Assembly: GCA_903876665.1 (NCBI GenBank)
Contig: CAIRAY010000162.1
Coordinates: forward strand, 1 to 48,342
From: an uncultured Fibrobacterota bacterium
Lineage (GTDB): Bacteria; Fibrobacterota; Fibrobacteria; Fibrobacterales; Fibrobacteraceae
Length of the DNA: 48,342 nt
Direction: 5' to 3'
The position numbers were made by a program, and so were the translations under genes. The number at the start of each line of letters is the position of its first letter. Position 1 is the first letter of the stretch. Positions 20,101-27,302 of the stretch are shown piece after piece. The notes under the pieces were generated by a model that was given only the letters and a program-made list of their open reading frames with translations, searched no databases and was not told the origin of the DNA.

Positions 20101-20966
20101 GTCTTTTCCTGATCATAGCTTGCCGCAAGCAAAATCCGCCGGCCCCAGGTGACCACGGTCTTTCTCATGGTGCTACCTGGCCGGCTGCTTAATTCGGTGA
20201 CCGACATATTCGCATGGTGCCTGACCTTTAATTGCCCGCCTTCGATTATAACTTCTACCTTTGAATTACGGGTACTGGAAGGAAAAACAAAACCCAGCAA
20301 AGACCCATTTGGGCGTTTTACCAGTAAGGCTCCACTTTGGACTTCTGTTTTGCTGACCGGAGTGAGCGAAGCTCCTTCATAGAGCTGATAACTACTGTAT
20401 TGTATCGGGTATTCGACCCAGGCATCGCTCACATCGCCCATATTGGTGCTTGAAATCCGACTTTCCTCGTGCATTTTATCGGAAAACACATGATACTGAA
20501 ACTCCCCAATTACATTGCTATAGGCGTCGAAACGAAAAGGGCGAAAATAGAAGTCGCGATAATATCCCGAAGAGGTGTTGTTGCGCCCATAGATCCGACC
20601 TTGGCCTTTGTTGGTCCACTTGACGCCTGTCGGGGTATTCACCACAAAATAGGGCTGCTGGTCGTAGACCACCGTGGTGCCAACCTTCAAGGCCGACATA
20701 CCCGCTTGGGGTTGATCGGTCAGATTATAGAGCAAGGTGCCTTGCTCATTTTCTACGCCCATCTGGGTGTTGCCACCTTGAAAAAACTCCCGGATGGATT
20801 CCCGCAATTCCAATGCAGGAATCACCAAGGCCTCTTTTGCGCCGGTACCCAGATCATTGACCCGAACAGAAGGTGAAACAGCTGCGGCAATTATACCAGG
20901 AGCCACACCCAAAATCACCAGCATTTTACAGACTGTTGAACAGCCCGTATTGGTTCCCATTTTCAT
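17166..20966 (-). CDS. Very large secreted protein of unknown family with CBM-like domain, CBM6 and secretion tail
   Basis: The protein has 1,266 residues. The ATG at 20966 has AGGGG about 9 nt upstream; a TTG at 20972 is less likely. The N-terminus has a hydrophobic export segment (KMLVILGVAPGIIAAA). Residues about 30-895 match no family I recognise. They are rich in Tyr, Trp and short beta-strands (GGLHFYYGDVGDRQKEF, FIPLLITHKWGNMQVP), suggesting a beta-rich catalytic or binding domain. A DLSSSSSSSAPP linker precedes a sandwich (911-1048) shared with the GH43 protein. CBM6 covers about 1063-1201 (GGEGNAYHDL, GWLASGEWLEYLV, GGGFNLDRI). The tail (IYSLDGTLMG ... QGVYIVRIPG) is full length. As the second gene of the operon between a peptidase and two glycosidase-like genes, it is probably an extracellular polysaccharide- or glycoprotein-directed enzyme. 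That is inference. Confidence 0.8.
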   Translation of the reverse strand: MKMGTNTGCSTVCKMLVILGVAPGIIAAAVSPSVRVNDLGTGAKEALVIPALELRESIREFFQGGNTQMGVENEQGTLLYNLTDQPQAGMSALKVGTTVVYDQQPYFVVNTPTGVKWTNKGQGRIYGRNNTSSGYYRDFYFRPFRFDAYSNVIGEFQYHVFSDKMHEESRISSTNMGDVSDAWVEYPIQYSSYQLYEGASLTPVSKTEVQSGALLVKRPNGSLLGFVFPSSTRNSKVEVIIEGGQLKVRHHANMSVTELSSRPGSTMRKTVVTWGRRILLAASYDQEKTTILENARQELNPLASSAFSVSRVNQDGNQYSSWVDPVAYDELTGAYVFETEGMNWGDAVKVGGWPNKYAGARVTVNNPTDNRLIYMRHNTGGPSTAVVLQDGNGYPLPIPLAVTRSLGGNIADWTGAFANECPFTTETELQGYGRSEFPVRLQTGKSMTFIPLLITHKWGNMQVPATGSVISETPLFTSNVGVWCSVDLKPWEASTGDFRGFSSQATQWAWGVQTPENVEQWGGGLHFYYGDVGDRQKEFQKSRSLVPSLSHFRQENTYNVDGGKFAMTQTWSALPDKEENRVLGDLDIVVKQDVNLAAGERIKLVHFMSDYIFFYNAFFSSTAQNALSPQYIGVPNDYNVASSTVQTVNLNGSKPAFALTDKRWSFDPNTATPSDPTFANMQANMYVQVFQKSLTLQGQDGNSIPLALRIGKKKPAGGYYDNGGVYQEHKNYVTYELVLEKEGLTLKAGDHLRFSFMVMSYGGKIINNEITSAENTHTNYALPDVSATTGGTQEVASDYPWVPVVRSPNGSTAEFQVTGGESVMSFSVEGLYSWKPLKLYRMNGATRQEVTYKVNGNDGYRSYVDSNGLIGISIPVTMSDGAGVSFQVEQDNSGVPAPDLSSSSSSSAPPNHWDFTSTLENWSLANSLSGQASASVASLTLTGADPQMLSPLNLKYATADYPFVIVGMKNQTTDNTAELFWIRNTGLSYNTNKHATFAIQPNDAVQRDYVLNLSANTYWIDTLEQLRLDVAVSAATGSIGLDYVKLAGAYPLASVPHTFPDTIEVENFNRGGEGNAYHDLSVTNEGGAYRTGESVDIQSIPSGGFSVGWLASGEWLEYLVNVPSSMLAEISLTAASVNGNDTARLLLDGQPLGQTFAFGPTGGIHTYATKTITAQIPSGVHVLCVRIEQTGGGFNLDRIVVKNQDIPTKFPQDPGSRQSPSPKRNIYSLDGTLMGAFPMGSKMPQGVYIVRIPGSANSSQIFVNME

Positions 20967-20991
20967 TCCCAAACCCCTTACTTGAACAAAC

Positions 20992-23985
20992 TTATTGGAC
21001 CAACAAACGTCTCATCCCCTGAGAGTTTATTGCCTTTACCCAGTACAAACCCGGGGAAAGTAAGGCGGAGCGCCCTAGTTGGGAATCGCTTCCCGCATAG
21101 GGCACTACCGCCACCCGATCCCCCTCAATATCGAATATAGCCACCATCTCTCCCATCCCAATAGATGAGACGCTAGCTATCCGCATATTGACGGGAACAT
21201 CGGCGCGGATCTCCAGCTGATCCAGATTGAACCCGCCCGATGAATGTTGGATGTAAAGACGAAGAATATGGGCCCCTGCAGACAGGGTCAGGCCTGATTC
21301 TTTGGTAACATATTTATGCAAGCCCCCTGTGGAGGCAAAGGCAATGACCGAGCCAACCGCAGCTCCGTCCACCTGGAAGCGAACCGAGTCGGCTCCATTG
21401 GAGGAGGATGCCCGGAGTCCAAGGATGTATTGCCCGGATTGAGCCACATTGATGGAGTATTCAAGCCATTCTCCGGATTCTACCCAACCTACATTGACTC
21501 CCCCGCCGGGAGTGTTTTCAATATCGACTCCCGTAACTCGGTATTGACCGCCATTGTTCAACCCATCCGCATCGTGATAGGTGTATTCTGGACACCCTTC
21601 GTCAAAATTTTCAATCTGCACGACACCGGGAATCGCTTGAACCACGGATGGCCATGGGCTTCGAAGACCCGAGCAACGGCCAGAAGCCTTGCGTTGCACT
21701 TCCGCATGGGTCAGCTCCCGCCCATACAATTCTACGCTATCCATTTCGCCAGCAAAGCGCCCCGCGGAGGACACTCCAATTCGAATATCGCCCTCATTCC
21801 GCCCAAATACCAGATCCGCATAATTCTTTTTGCTGTCCAGTACCCCGTCCACCCAGAAGCGAACCTCGCGACCATCATAGGTTGTGGCCACATGATGCCA
21901 GGAGCCAGTTCCCACCTTGAGCGATGAATTCCAAATACCCCCGCCAATGGCGTATGCCAGGGTACCCGCATTGGCTTCGAAGCGAAGTGTTCCGTCCGTG
22001 TTAATTCCAAATCCATAGGCGCGATTCAAATTGCCACGGGTAATAATGGGAACCCCCGTTGCACTTGGATTCACCCATGCCGAAACTGAAACTCGATGCC
22101 GAACATCAACTGTGGATGCAGTGGGCTGGACTACGCCGGTGCCCGCAAATGATGCTGGATTCCAAACACCGATCCGCCCCCCTTGCTTGGCCAGTAAAAC
22201 TTCAGCCAATGAAAGGCTATACCCGAATACCTGCACCTCGTCGATGGATCCAGTAAAATATTCGTCGCCACCAAAAAAGTCGCAACCGATCACCAGAGGC
22301 TCCTGGACATCGCCGAGAAACAATTCCGAGCCAAGCACATGTTCTGCATCCAAAACACCATCGATGTAGAAGCGAAGTTTACGGCTATCCATTTCGTAGG
22401 TAGCAGCCACATGGTGCCATTGATTCAATGCCACCGTGCCATTGGACTGCCAGCTCCCCGTGCCCGTAGCCCACTCCGGATTACCATTGTTGACATCGAC
22501 CCGCAAACGACCGTCGCCCATGAGCTGAAGGCCAAAAGTACTCTGGGTCTTTCCTTTGGAGACAATACCGGCATACGCCTTGTAGGCGCTGGGTTTAATC
22601 CAGGCAGCTACAGAAAACTCGCCCTGACGGCCCATGGGAGCCCACCAGGTGTGGGGTGCCTCGGCATAGTCGTTTACTCCGTCAAAATGCAAGGCCTTCC
22701 CCAGACCAGCCTTCCCGGTTTCCCAGGTAGCCCCATTGATCACAAGATTTCCCAGATTTCCGCTGGCATCTTCACTGGTTGTGCCCGTACCCTCATCCAA
22801 AGAATAATTGGCCGCGAGGCTTGTAGCGAAGTGATTGCGATACTTCAGGGCTGGATCACCAAAAAGATTGAACTCGTAGGTATTCCAAATTTCGTAAGGT
22901 GCCCGCGAGCTGGCAAGGAAGGTGTTCTTTGTGGCCAGAAGCATGTTTCCGAGTTCGGGAATCCCATCGCCATAGTATTTGCCAATCAAAAAATCGATTA
23001 GTGTTCCAATATATCCGAGATTGGAATTGAAGAATGCTCCGATCGCGCCATGTCGATTGGCAATAACCAAGTTCTCTGCAAATGCATCGTTGTCTTCCAT
23101 GTAGCCTGCATAACAGGCCAGGGTTGCCTGGACGAAAAAGGCATCTCCATTATCAAGCCCTTGCGCCCATGCGTTGTCGTAGTAGGCGATTCCGCCACCA
23201 TAGCCGTGACTGCCACTCCAATTCAGTCCGTAATTGCGCGAATTGGCAACCCGGTCAATTACCTCCTTGGGTTGGTTCTGCCACAAGAAAACCGAATTAT
23301 CGGTATGGTCTGTCTCTATTCCCGCTGGGCCAAAATAGGACCCTTGCCGAAAATCAACCAGCTGACCCACTCCGCCCTCATTGGAGGTCCACGCCACTCC
23401 TTTGGTCAAATAACTGGCATTGGTAGGACTGGTTTCGTATTTGATGGCCTTGTATACATAGTTGGCCATTTCGGCCACCGTCTCTGCAGGAACACGCCCA
23501 ACGGCAATATCCATGATTCCATCGGGAGTGTCCTGATCCCATTCACCAAAGCGGTTGTCGCCATCCCCATCCCAAGAACCATTCAAAGCCCCAAAATATT
23601 GATCGCTGCACACCGAATTAACTTCGTCGCTCCAGGCATACATTTGCCGACAAGGAATCGTGTTGACATCTCCGCCAAGGAGCAGATAAGACGTACCCCA
23701 GTTGGCCTTGGCATCAATGGCAAAATTGCGGATTTTTTCTTGCAAATCCCGCCCGGAATAGCTGGTCGAGATTTCTTCTACAGTGACTATGGTTGAAGTC
23801 ATCCCACGGGAAATTCGGTGATTTCGCAAAGATTGCCAAGTATAGTCTGCAGTGGCGTCACGCAGAGCGGTGGACGTCACAATGACATGCTTCCAACTCC
23901 CAGCGCGGTTAAGGGGCGCAGAACTCGCCATTTGAGCAAAGCCTAAGCCAAGAACCAGCCAACTAGCGGATCGAAAAATATTCAT
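20992..23985 (-). CDS. Secreted gingipain-family (C25) cysteine peptidase with two LamG domains, CBM6 and secretion tail
   Basis: The protein has 997 residues. The ATG at 23985 has GGGG 6 nt upstream; the TTG eight codons earlier would disturb the signal peptide (1-23, ending ASSA). The peptidase C25 domain spans about 30-385. The catalytic pair is visible as NWSGSHGYGGG (His260) and TLACYAGYMED (Cys291), preceded by the family's LLLGGDVNTIP and DIAVGRVPAET segments. Two LamG/concanavalin-like domains follow (about 385-605 and 625-790; FSVAAWIKPS, QWHHVAATYE, GSIDEVQVFGYSLS; then a second VSVSAWVNPS set). CBM6 covers 800-930. The tail ends GLYWVKAINS ... LLVQ. Gingipain relatives are exported by the type IX system. 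A sugar-binding module on a C25 peptidase is uncommon and suggests glycoprotein or cell-wall targets. First gene of the operon ending at 12814. Confidence 0.9.
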   Translation of the reverse strand: MNIFRSASWLVLGLGFAQMASSAPLNRAGSWKHVIVTSTALRDATADYTWQSLRNHRISRGMTSTIVTVEEISTSYSGRDLQEKIRNFAIDAKANWGTSYLLLGGDVNTIPCRQMYAWSDEVNSVCSDQYFGALNGSWDGDGDNRFGEWDQDTPDGIMDIAVGRVPAETVAEMANYVYKAIKYETSPTNASYLTKGVAWTSNEGGVGQLVDFRQGSYFGPAGIETDHTDNSVFLWQNQPKEVIDRVANSRNYGLNWSGSHGYGGGIAYYDNAWAQGLDNGDAFFVQATLACYAGYMEDNDAFAENLVIANRHGAIGAFFNSNLGYIGTLIDFLIGKYYGDGIPELGNMLLATKNTFLASSRAPYEIWNTYEFNLFGDPALKYRNHFATSLAANYSLDEGTGTTSEDASGNLGNLVINGATWETGKAGLGKALHFDGVNDYAEAPHTWWAPMGRQGEFSVAAWIKPSAYKAYAGIVSKGKTQSTFGLQLMGDGRLRVDVNNGNPEWATGTGSWQSNGTVALNQWHHVAATYEMDSRKLRFYIDGVLDAEHVLGSELFLGDVQEPLVIGCDFFGGDEYFTGSIDEVQVFGYSLSLAEVLLAKQGGRIGVWNPASFAGTGVVQPTASTVDVRHRVSVSAWVNPSATGVPIITRGNLNRAYGFGINTDGTLRFEANAGTLAYAIGGGIWNSSLKVGTGSWHHVATTYDGREVRFWVDGVLDSKKNYADLVFGRNEGDIRIGVSSAGRFAGEMDSVELYGRELTHAEVQRKASGRCSGLRSPWPSVVQAIPGVVQIENFDEGCPEYTYHDADGLNNGGQYRVTGVDIENTPGGGVNVGWVESGEWLEYSINVAQSGQYILGLRASSSNGADSVRFQVDGAAVGSVIAFASTGGLHKYVTKESGLTLSAGAHILRLYIQHSSGGFNLDQLEIRADVPVNMRIASVSSIGMGEMVAIFDIEGDRVAVVPYAGSDSQLGRSALLSPGLYWVKAINSQGMRRLLVQ

Positions 23986-24053
23986 ACCATACCCCAAAAA
24001 CCAAACCAATGAACAATCCTGCCAAGAATCTAGTCCGAGATGGAATAGGGGGC

Positions 24054-24077
24054 TGTACTATAAATTTGGCACAGCAA
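24054..24077. promoter_or_regulatory. Operator-like motif upstream of the C25 peptidase operon
   Basis: GCTGTACT, nine A/T-rich bases, GCACAGC lies about 70-90 bp before the operon start. It matches the motif at 12513-12536 in both half-sites and spacing. On the minus strand it includes TATAGT, which could be the -10, so a bound protein would cover the promoter. Confidence 0.4.
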
Positions 24078-24285
24078 GGGTGTCTCAGAAATGCAAGTAC
24101 GAACTTCGCCAAGGAAATTGCGGCATACAGTGTTGTTTATTTTGGATTCAGCTCCAGAACGGGCATGCAAAAAATCTTCCCAACCTCCTCAGACTAAAAC
24201 ACGTTTTTTCCATTTATTTATCCTTTTTGAACGTTTTTTGGGACTTTATGGATTCCAAAGCTTCCCGGCAGGAAGGATTTTCTGA

Positions 24286-24314
24286 TTGCATTCCTTGCCA
24301 TTACGATCTAGACT
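24286..24314 (+). promoter_or_regulatory. Promoter of the TIGR02147 regulator, likely leaderless
   Basis: TTGCAT (24286-24291) and TAGACT (24309-24314) are separated by 17 bp. The -10 ends 6 bp before the ATG at 24321, so transcription would begin at or next to the start codon. There is no separate Shine-Dalgarno. Confidence 0.45.
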
Positions 24315-24320
24315 TAGGGT

Positions 24321-25166
24321 ATGCAAGGCACAAAAGTAACCGACTACCTGAACTTCAGGGAATACCTCCGGGACTCCTTCGAGTGGCAAAAGGCCAACGA
24401 TCCGGGCTTTTCCCAAAAGAGAATCCAGATCGAAATCGGGGCCGCCTCCTCGGGCTTTCTTTCCAATGTTCTGGCCGGCCGCAAGAATTTGATGCCCAAT
24501 CAGTCCGCACGGCTTTCCCGTCTCCTGAATTTGGACCGGGTCGAGTCGGCCTACTTTGAAAACCTGGTGCTGTTCACCCAGGCCCGGACGGTAGAAGAGA
24601 AGAACGAATTTTTTAACCGCCTCATGACCATGCAATCCGCACGTTTAAAACAACTGGAAGAACATTCCCTGACCTTGTTCTCCAAGTGGTACTACGTGGC
24701 CATCCGCGAAGTCCTGGGGATCATTGACTGGAGAGGCGATGACAACGCCCTCGCCAAGGCGCTACAACCCGAAATCAAGCCCTCTGAAGCCCACGAAGCC
24801 ATCGAAGTTCTCACCCAGCTGGGACTGGTCCGCAGGGAGGAAACAGGCCGCGCAGTGCCCTGTGACCCCGCCATCAGCACGGGCGATGAACTATTCTCCC
24901 GGCACCTTGCCCATTTTCAGATGACCACGCTTGACCTTGCCAAACAGGCACTTATGGGAGTTCCGCCCGAAGAACGCGACATTTCTGTCCTCACCATGGG
25001 CCTCTCGCCAGACACATTTCGTCTCGTTAAGCATGAACTACAGTATTTTCGCAAAAGACTTGCTAAAATAGCGGTAGACGAAACCTGTTCCAATCGCGTT
25101 TATCAGGTAAACCTGCAATTGTTCCCCATCACCAAGGAACTATTGACACGCGGAGGCCACAAATGA
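24321..25166 (+). CDS. TIGR02147-family regulator
   Basis: The protein has 281 residues. It belongs to the TIGR02147 family, known almost only from Fibrobacterota and relatives. Family traits are visible: DYLNFREYLRDSFEW near the N-terminus, an HTH-like stretch (SQKRIQIEIGAASSGFLSNV, then LAGRKNLMP) at about 30-60, the LFTQARTVEEKNEFF segment, and a C-terminal half with RREETGRAVPCDPAIST and a PPEERDISVLTMGLS motif. A DNA-binding role is inferred from the N-terminal HTH; ligand and targets are unknown. Its stop overlaps the following lipoprotein by 4 bp (ATGA). The same regulator-lipoprotein arrangement recurs at 46037-43939. A likely leaderless promoter lies directly upstream. It may control the envelope operon that follows on the same strand, or the divergent C25 operon. 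Confidence 0.88.
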   Translation: MQGTKVTDYLNFREYLRDSFEWQKANDPGFSQKRIQIEIGAASSGFLSNVLAGRKNLMPNQSARLSRLLNLDRVESAYFENLVLFTQARTVEEKNEFFNRLMTMQSARLKQLEEHSLTLFSKWYYVAIREVLGIIDWRGDDNALAKALQPEIKPSEAHEAIEVLTQLGLVRREETGRAVPCDPAISTGDELFSRHLAHFQMTTLDLAKQALMGVPPEERDISVLTMGLSPDTFRLVKHELQYFRKRLAKIAVDETCSNRVYQVNLQLFPITKELLTRGGHK

Positions 25167-25936
25167 AATTCCTTTCTGCGATCTCCATTCTTTTGCTTAT
25201 TCTGGTCTCCTGCGACAGCGGACACAAAACCACCGGGGTCACTGAGGGTGGAAACACCGGAGCCATTGCCGGACTGATTGTGGACTCCAAAGGAGCCCCG
25301 GTTGCCGGTGCCTTGGTTCGGTTACGCCCGAACGGCTACGTCACCTCCGTCCCCACGGGAAGCGCCGTTGCCCTAATGAAGAAAGGACTAGCACTGGCTA
25401 CCAGCCCTACCAGCCTTCCCTTGATTGATACCCGAACCAACGCAAACGGAATCTACCATATTGACTCCCTTCCCGCAGGCAAGTACGTGGTTGAAGGCTC
25501 CTTCTATGATTCCCTGCTGCAGAGCAAAACGGCGCTCATCCGTGCCGCCGATTTAACCACCCAGGCCGACTCCCTATTCTCTGCAGACACTCTGCGCCTG
25601 ACCGCAATTGTGCGCGGCAAACTCCCCGACAGCATGCTGACCCAGGGCTATCGTTACGCACAAGTTCTCGGCTTGGACCGTTTGATTGAAATCGATACGG
25701 CCGACGGCACATTTGAATTTGACGACCTGCCCCCCGGAAATCTGATTCTCCGTTTTGCCGATGGGACTGTAGGCACCGTTGCTGGCCGGCTAATCGCACT
25801 TGAACTGCTTGAAGACGACGAGCAGGAACTGGGCGAAATCCAAGAAACCGATGACGATTCCGACCAAGTTGTAGAGACCGACCTCGATGTTGAAATTGAA
25901 GAGCCTGACAGTAACGAAGACCTAGCAACCGAATAA
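25163..25936 (+). CDS. Lipoprotein with carboxypeptidase-regulatory-like domain, partner of the TIGR02147 regulator
   Basis: The protein has 257 residues and a lipobox LVSC (Cys17). After a GGNT motif, residues 34-130 form a carboxypeptidase-regulatory-like (CarboxypepD_reg/transthyretin-type) beta-sandwich: GAIAGLIVDSKGAPVAGALV, TNANGIYHIDSLPAGKYVVE. A second similar unit follows (FEFDDLPPGNLILRF). The last 45 residues are strongly acidic (Asp/Glu-rich, from about 213) and may bind cations or a basic partner. Its ATG overlaps the regulator stop by 4 bp. Its homologue at 43939-45213 shares the CxS..GGNT start and the position next to a TIGR02147 gene. It is probably envelope-anchored and co-regulated with, or sensed by, the regulator; the mechanism is unknown. 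Confidence 0.82.
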   Translation: MKFLSAISILLLILVSCDSGHKTTGVTEGGNTGAIAGLIVDSKGAPVAGALVRLRPNGYVTSVPTGSAVALMKKGLALATSPTSLPLIDTRTNANGIYHIDSLPAGKYVVEGSFYDSLLQSKTALIRAADLTTQADSLFSADTLRLTAIVRGKLPDSMLTQGYRYAQVLGLDRLIEIDTADGTFEFDDLPPGNLILRFADGTVGTVAGRLIALELLEDDEQELGEIQETDDDSDQVVETDLDVEIEEPDSNEDLATE

Positions 25937-25960
25937 CCAAAATCCATACCCGGAGTTCAC

Positions 25961-27292
25961 ATGAAGCACCGAATCCTCGGGAGCCTAGCGGTAGCTATGC
26001 TCTTAATCCTCTCCAGCTGTTCCGGCGGATCCTCCTCCGGGCCCACCAATGAACTTTCCTCTAGCTCCTCAGGCTCCTCGATCACCCCTATCGACACCAC
26101 GGGCCTGGGGAGTGTCCTTCCCAAAAACGCCAGCACAGATTCAGCCTTCCAAGTATACAAAGCCCAATACGATGCATCCGATTATGCAGCTGCCGCCCTA
26201 GGGTTCAAAGCCATCGCCTGGCTGAATCCGGATTCGGCAATTTCCGGCGATGCTCAATACTACCTTGGGAAATGTCATTTTCAGCTCGATAGCTTTGACC
26301 TTGCCCGTATGGAATTTTTGCGGCTGCTCGATCTTTGGCCCGCAAACAGCCATGTGGACTATGCGACCTATTTCATTGGACGCACATACTTCAAAGTGGA
26401 TAGCCTGACCAGCGCGATCACTTATTTCCATCAGGTTCTAAAGGATTTCCCGGACAGCACCAGCGCCATTGATGCGGAATACTATTTGGGACGCTCATTC
26501 TACAATCAGCAGACTTTTGACTCGGCCTTGGTTTGTTTTCAAAACGTGCTCACACAGCATTCAACCTCACTTGTTGCAGACGGCGCAGCCCTCTATGCAG
26601 GCAAAAGCCAGTACTCTCTCGGCAGTTATGCCGCAGCGGTTACCACCCTCGTTGCCATGCGGAACGACTACCCGAATTCCGGATTTGTGGAAGAAGCCCA
26701 ATACTATCAGGGAAGATCCCAATACCAATTGGCCCAGTACGCCCAGGCCCGGACCAATTTGAGCGCAGTGCTTGCTGTAGATTCGCAAGGAGTTACTGGC
26801 GAGGGTGCACTCTACTATTACGCACAAAGCACCTATATGGACACGACTCTTGTAACGCGTTTCACGGATGCAATGCCCTTGTTTACTAAACTTGAAAATA
26901 GCTTCGCCTCCGGTATTTATGCAGACAATGCCCATTACTACAAGGGTCGTTGCATGCTTGAGACTGGGGACACCACTGCGGCCTACGCCAATTTTGGCAA
27001 CCTAGCCACGCTGTACCCCCTGTCCACTTACATCGACAATGCCATGTATTATATGGGTCGCATTGAATTTGGACAAGGCAACCTCACTCAAAGCGAAGCG
27101 ACCATGGCACTGGTCATTGCAAACTATTCCTCTTCGGATTTGCTAGACAATGCCTATCTGTGGAAGATCAAGGCCCAGGTTGCCCAAAGCCTTTGCACCC
27201 AGGCAAACTCAACCCTTGCCCAAATGAAAAGCTCCACTCCCCAAAGCCCCTACCTTGGCCTTGCAGAGATCAACGCCTCGGGCTGTATTTAA
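25961..27292 (+). CDS. TPR-repeat lipoprotein
   Basis: The protein has 443 residues and a lipobox LSSC (Cys20), followed by a Gly/Ser-rich spacer (GGSSSGPTNELSSSSSGSS). From about residue 60 to the end, tandem tetratricopeptide-like helical hairpins repeat the pattern DAQYYLGKCHFQLDSFDLA / DAEYYLGRSFYNQQTFDSA. This is the BamD/YbgF-type TPR rather than the canonical 34-residue cytosolic kind. About ten repeats can be counted. Such lipoproteins act as periplasmic scaffolds. It starts 24 bp after the upstream lipoprotein, and the transglutaminase-7TM gene follows with its ribosome site AAGGAG overlapping this stop codon. It is therefore part of one operon. Confidence 0.85.
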   Translation: MKHRILGSLAVAMLLILSSCSGGSSSGPTNELSSSSSGSSITPIDTTGLGSVLPKNASTDSAFQVYKAQYDASDYAAAALGFKAIAWLNPDSAISGDAQYYLGKCHFQLDSFDLARMEFLRLLDLWPANSHVDYATYFIGRTYFKVDSLTSAITYFHQVLKDFPDSTSAIDAEYYLGRSFYNQQTFDSALVCFQNVLTQHSTSLVADGAALYAGKSQYSLGSYAAAVTTLVAMRNDYPNSGFVEEAQYYQGRSQYQLAQYAQARTNLSAVLAVDSQGVTGEGALYYYAQSTYMDTTLVTRFTDAMPLFTKLENSFASGIYADNAHYYKGRCMLETGDTTAAYANFGNLATLYPLSTYIDNAMYYMGRIEFGQGNLTQSEATMALVIANYSSSDLLDNAYLWKIKAQVAQSLCTQANSTLAQMKSSTPQSPYLGLAEINASGCI

Positions 27293-27302
27293 GGAGTGAT
27301 GG

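Larger units (their letters stand above)
23986..24320. other. Divergent intergenic region, 335 bp
   Basis: It separates the C25 operon (minus) from the TIGR02147-led operon (plus). It holds the dyad at 24054-24077 and the plus-strand promoter at 24286-24314. The middle, about 24180-24250, is a T-rich tract (ACGTTTTTTCC, AACGTTTTTTGG) repeating the word CGTTTTTT. I see no gene in it. Confidence 0.6.

Noticed and set aside
23050..23796. 248-codon plus-strand frame
   Set aside because: It lies entirely antisense to the catalytic domain of the C25 peptidase, has no ribosome site and matches no family.
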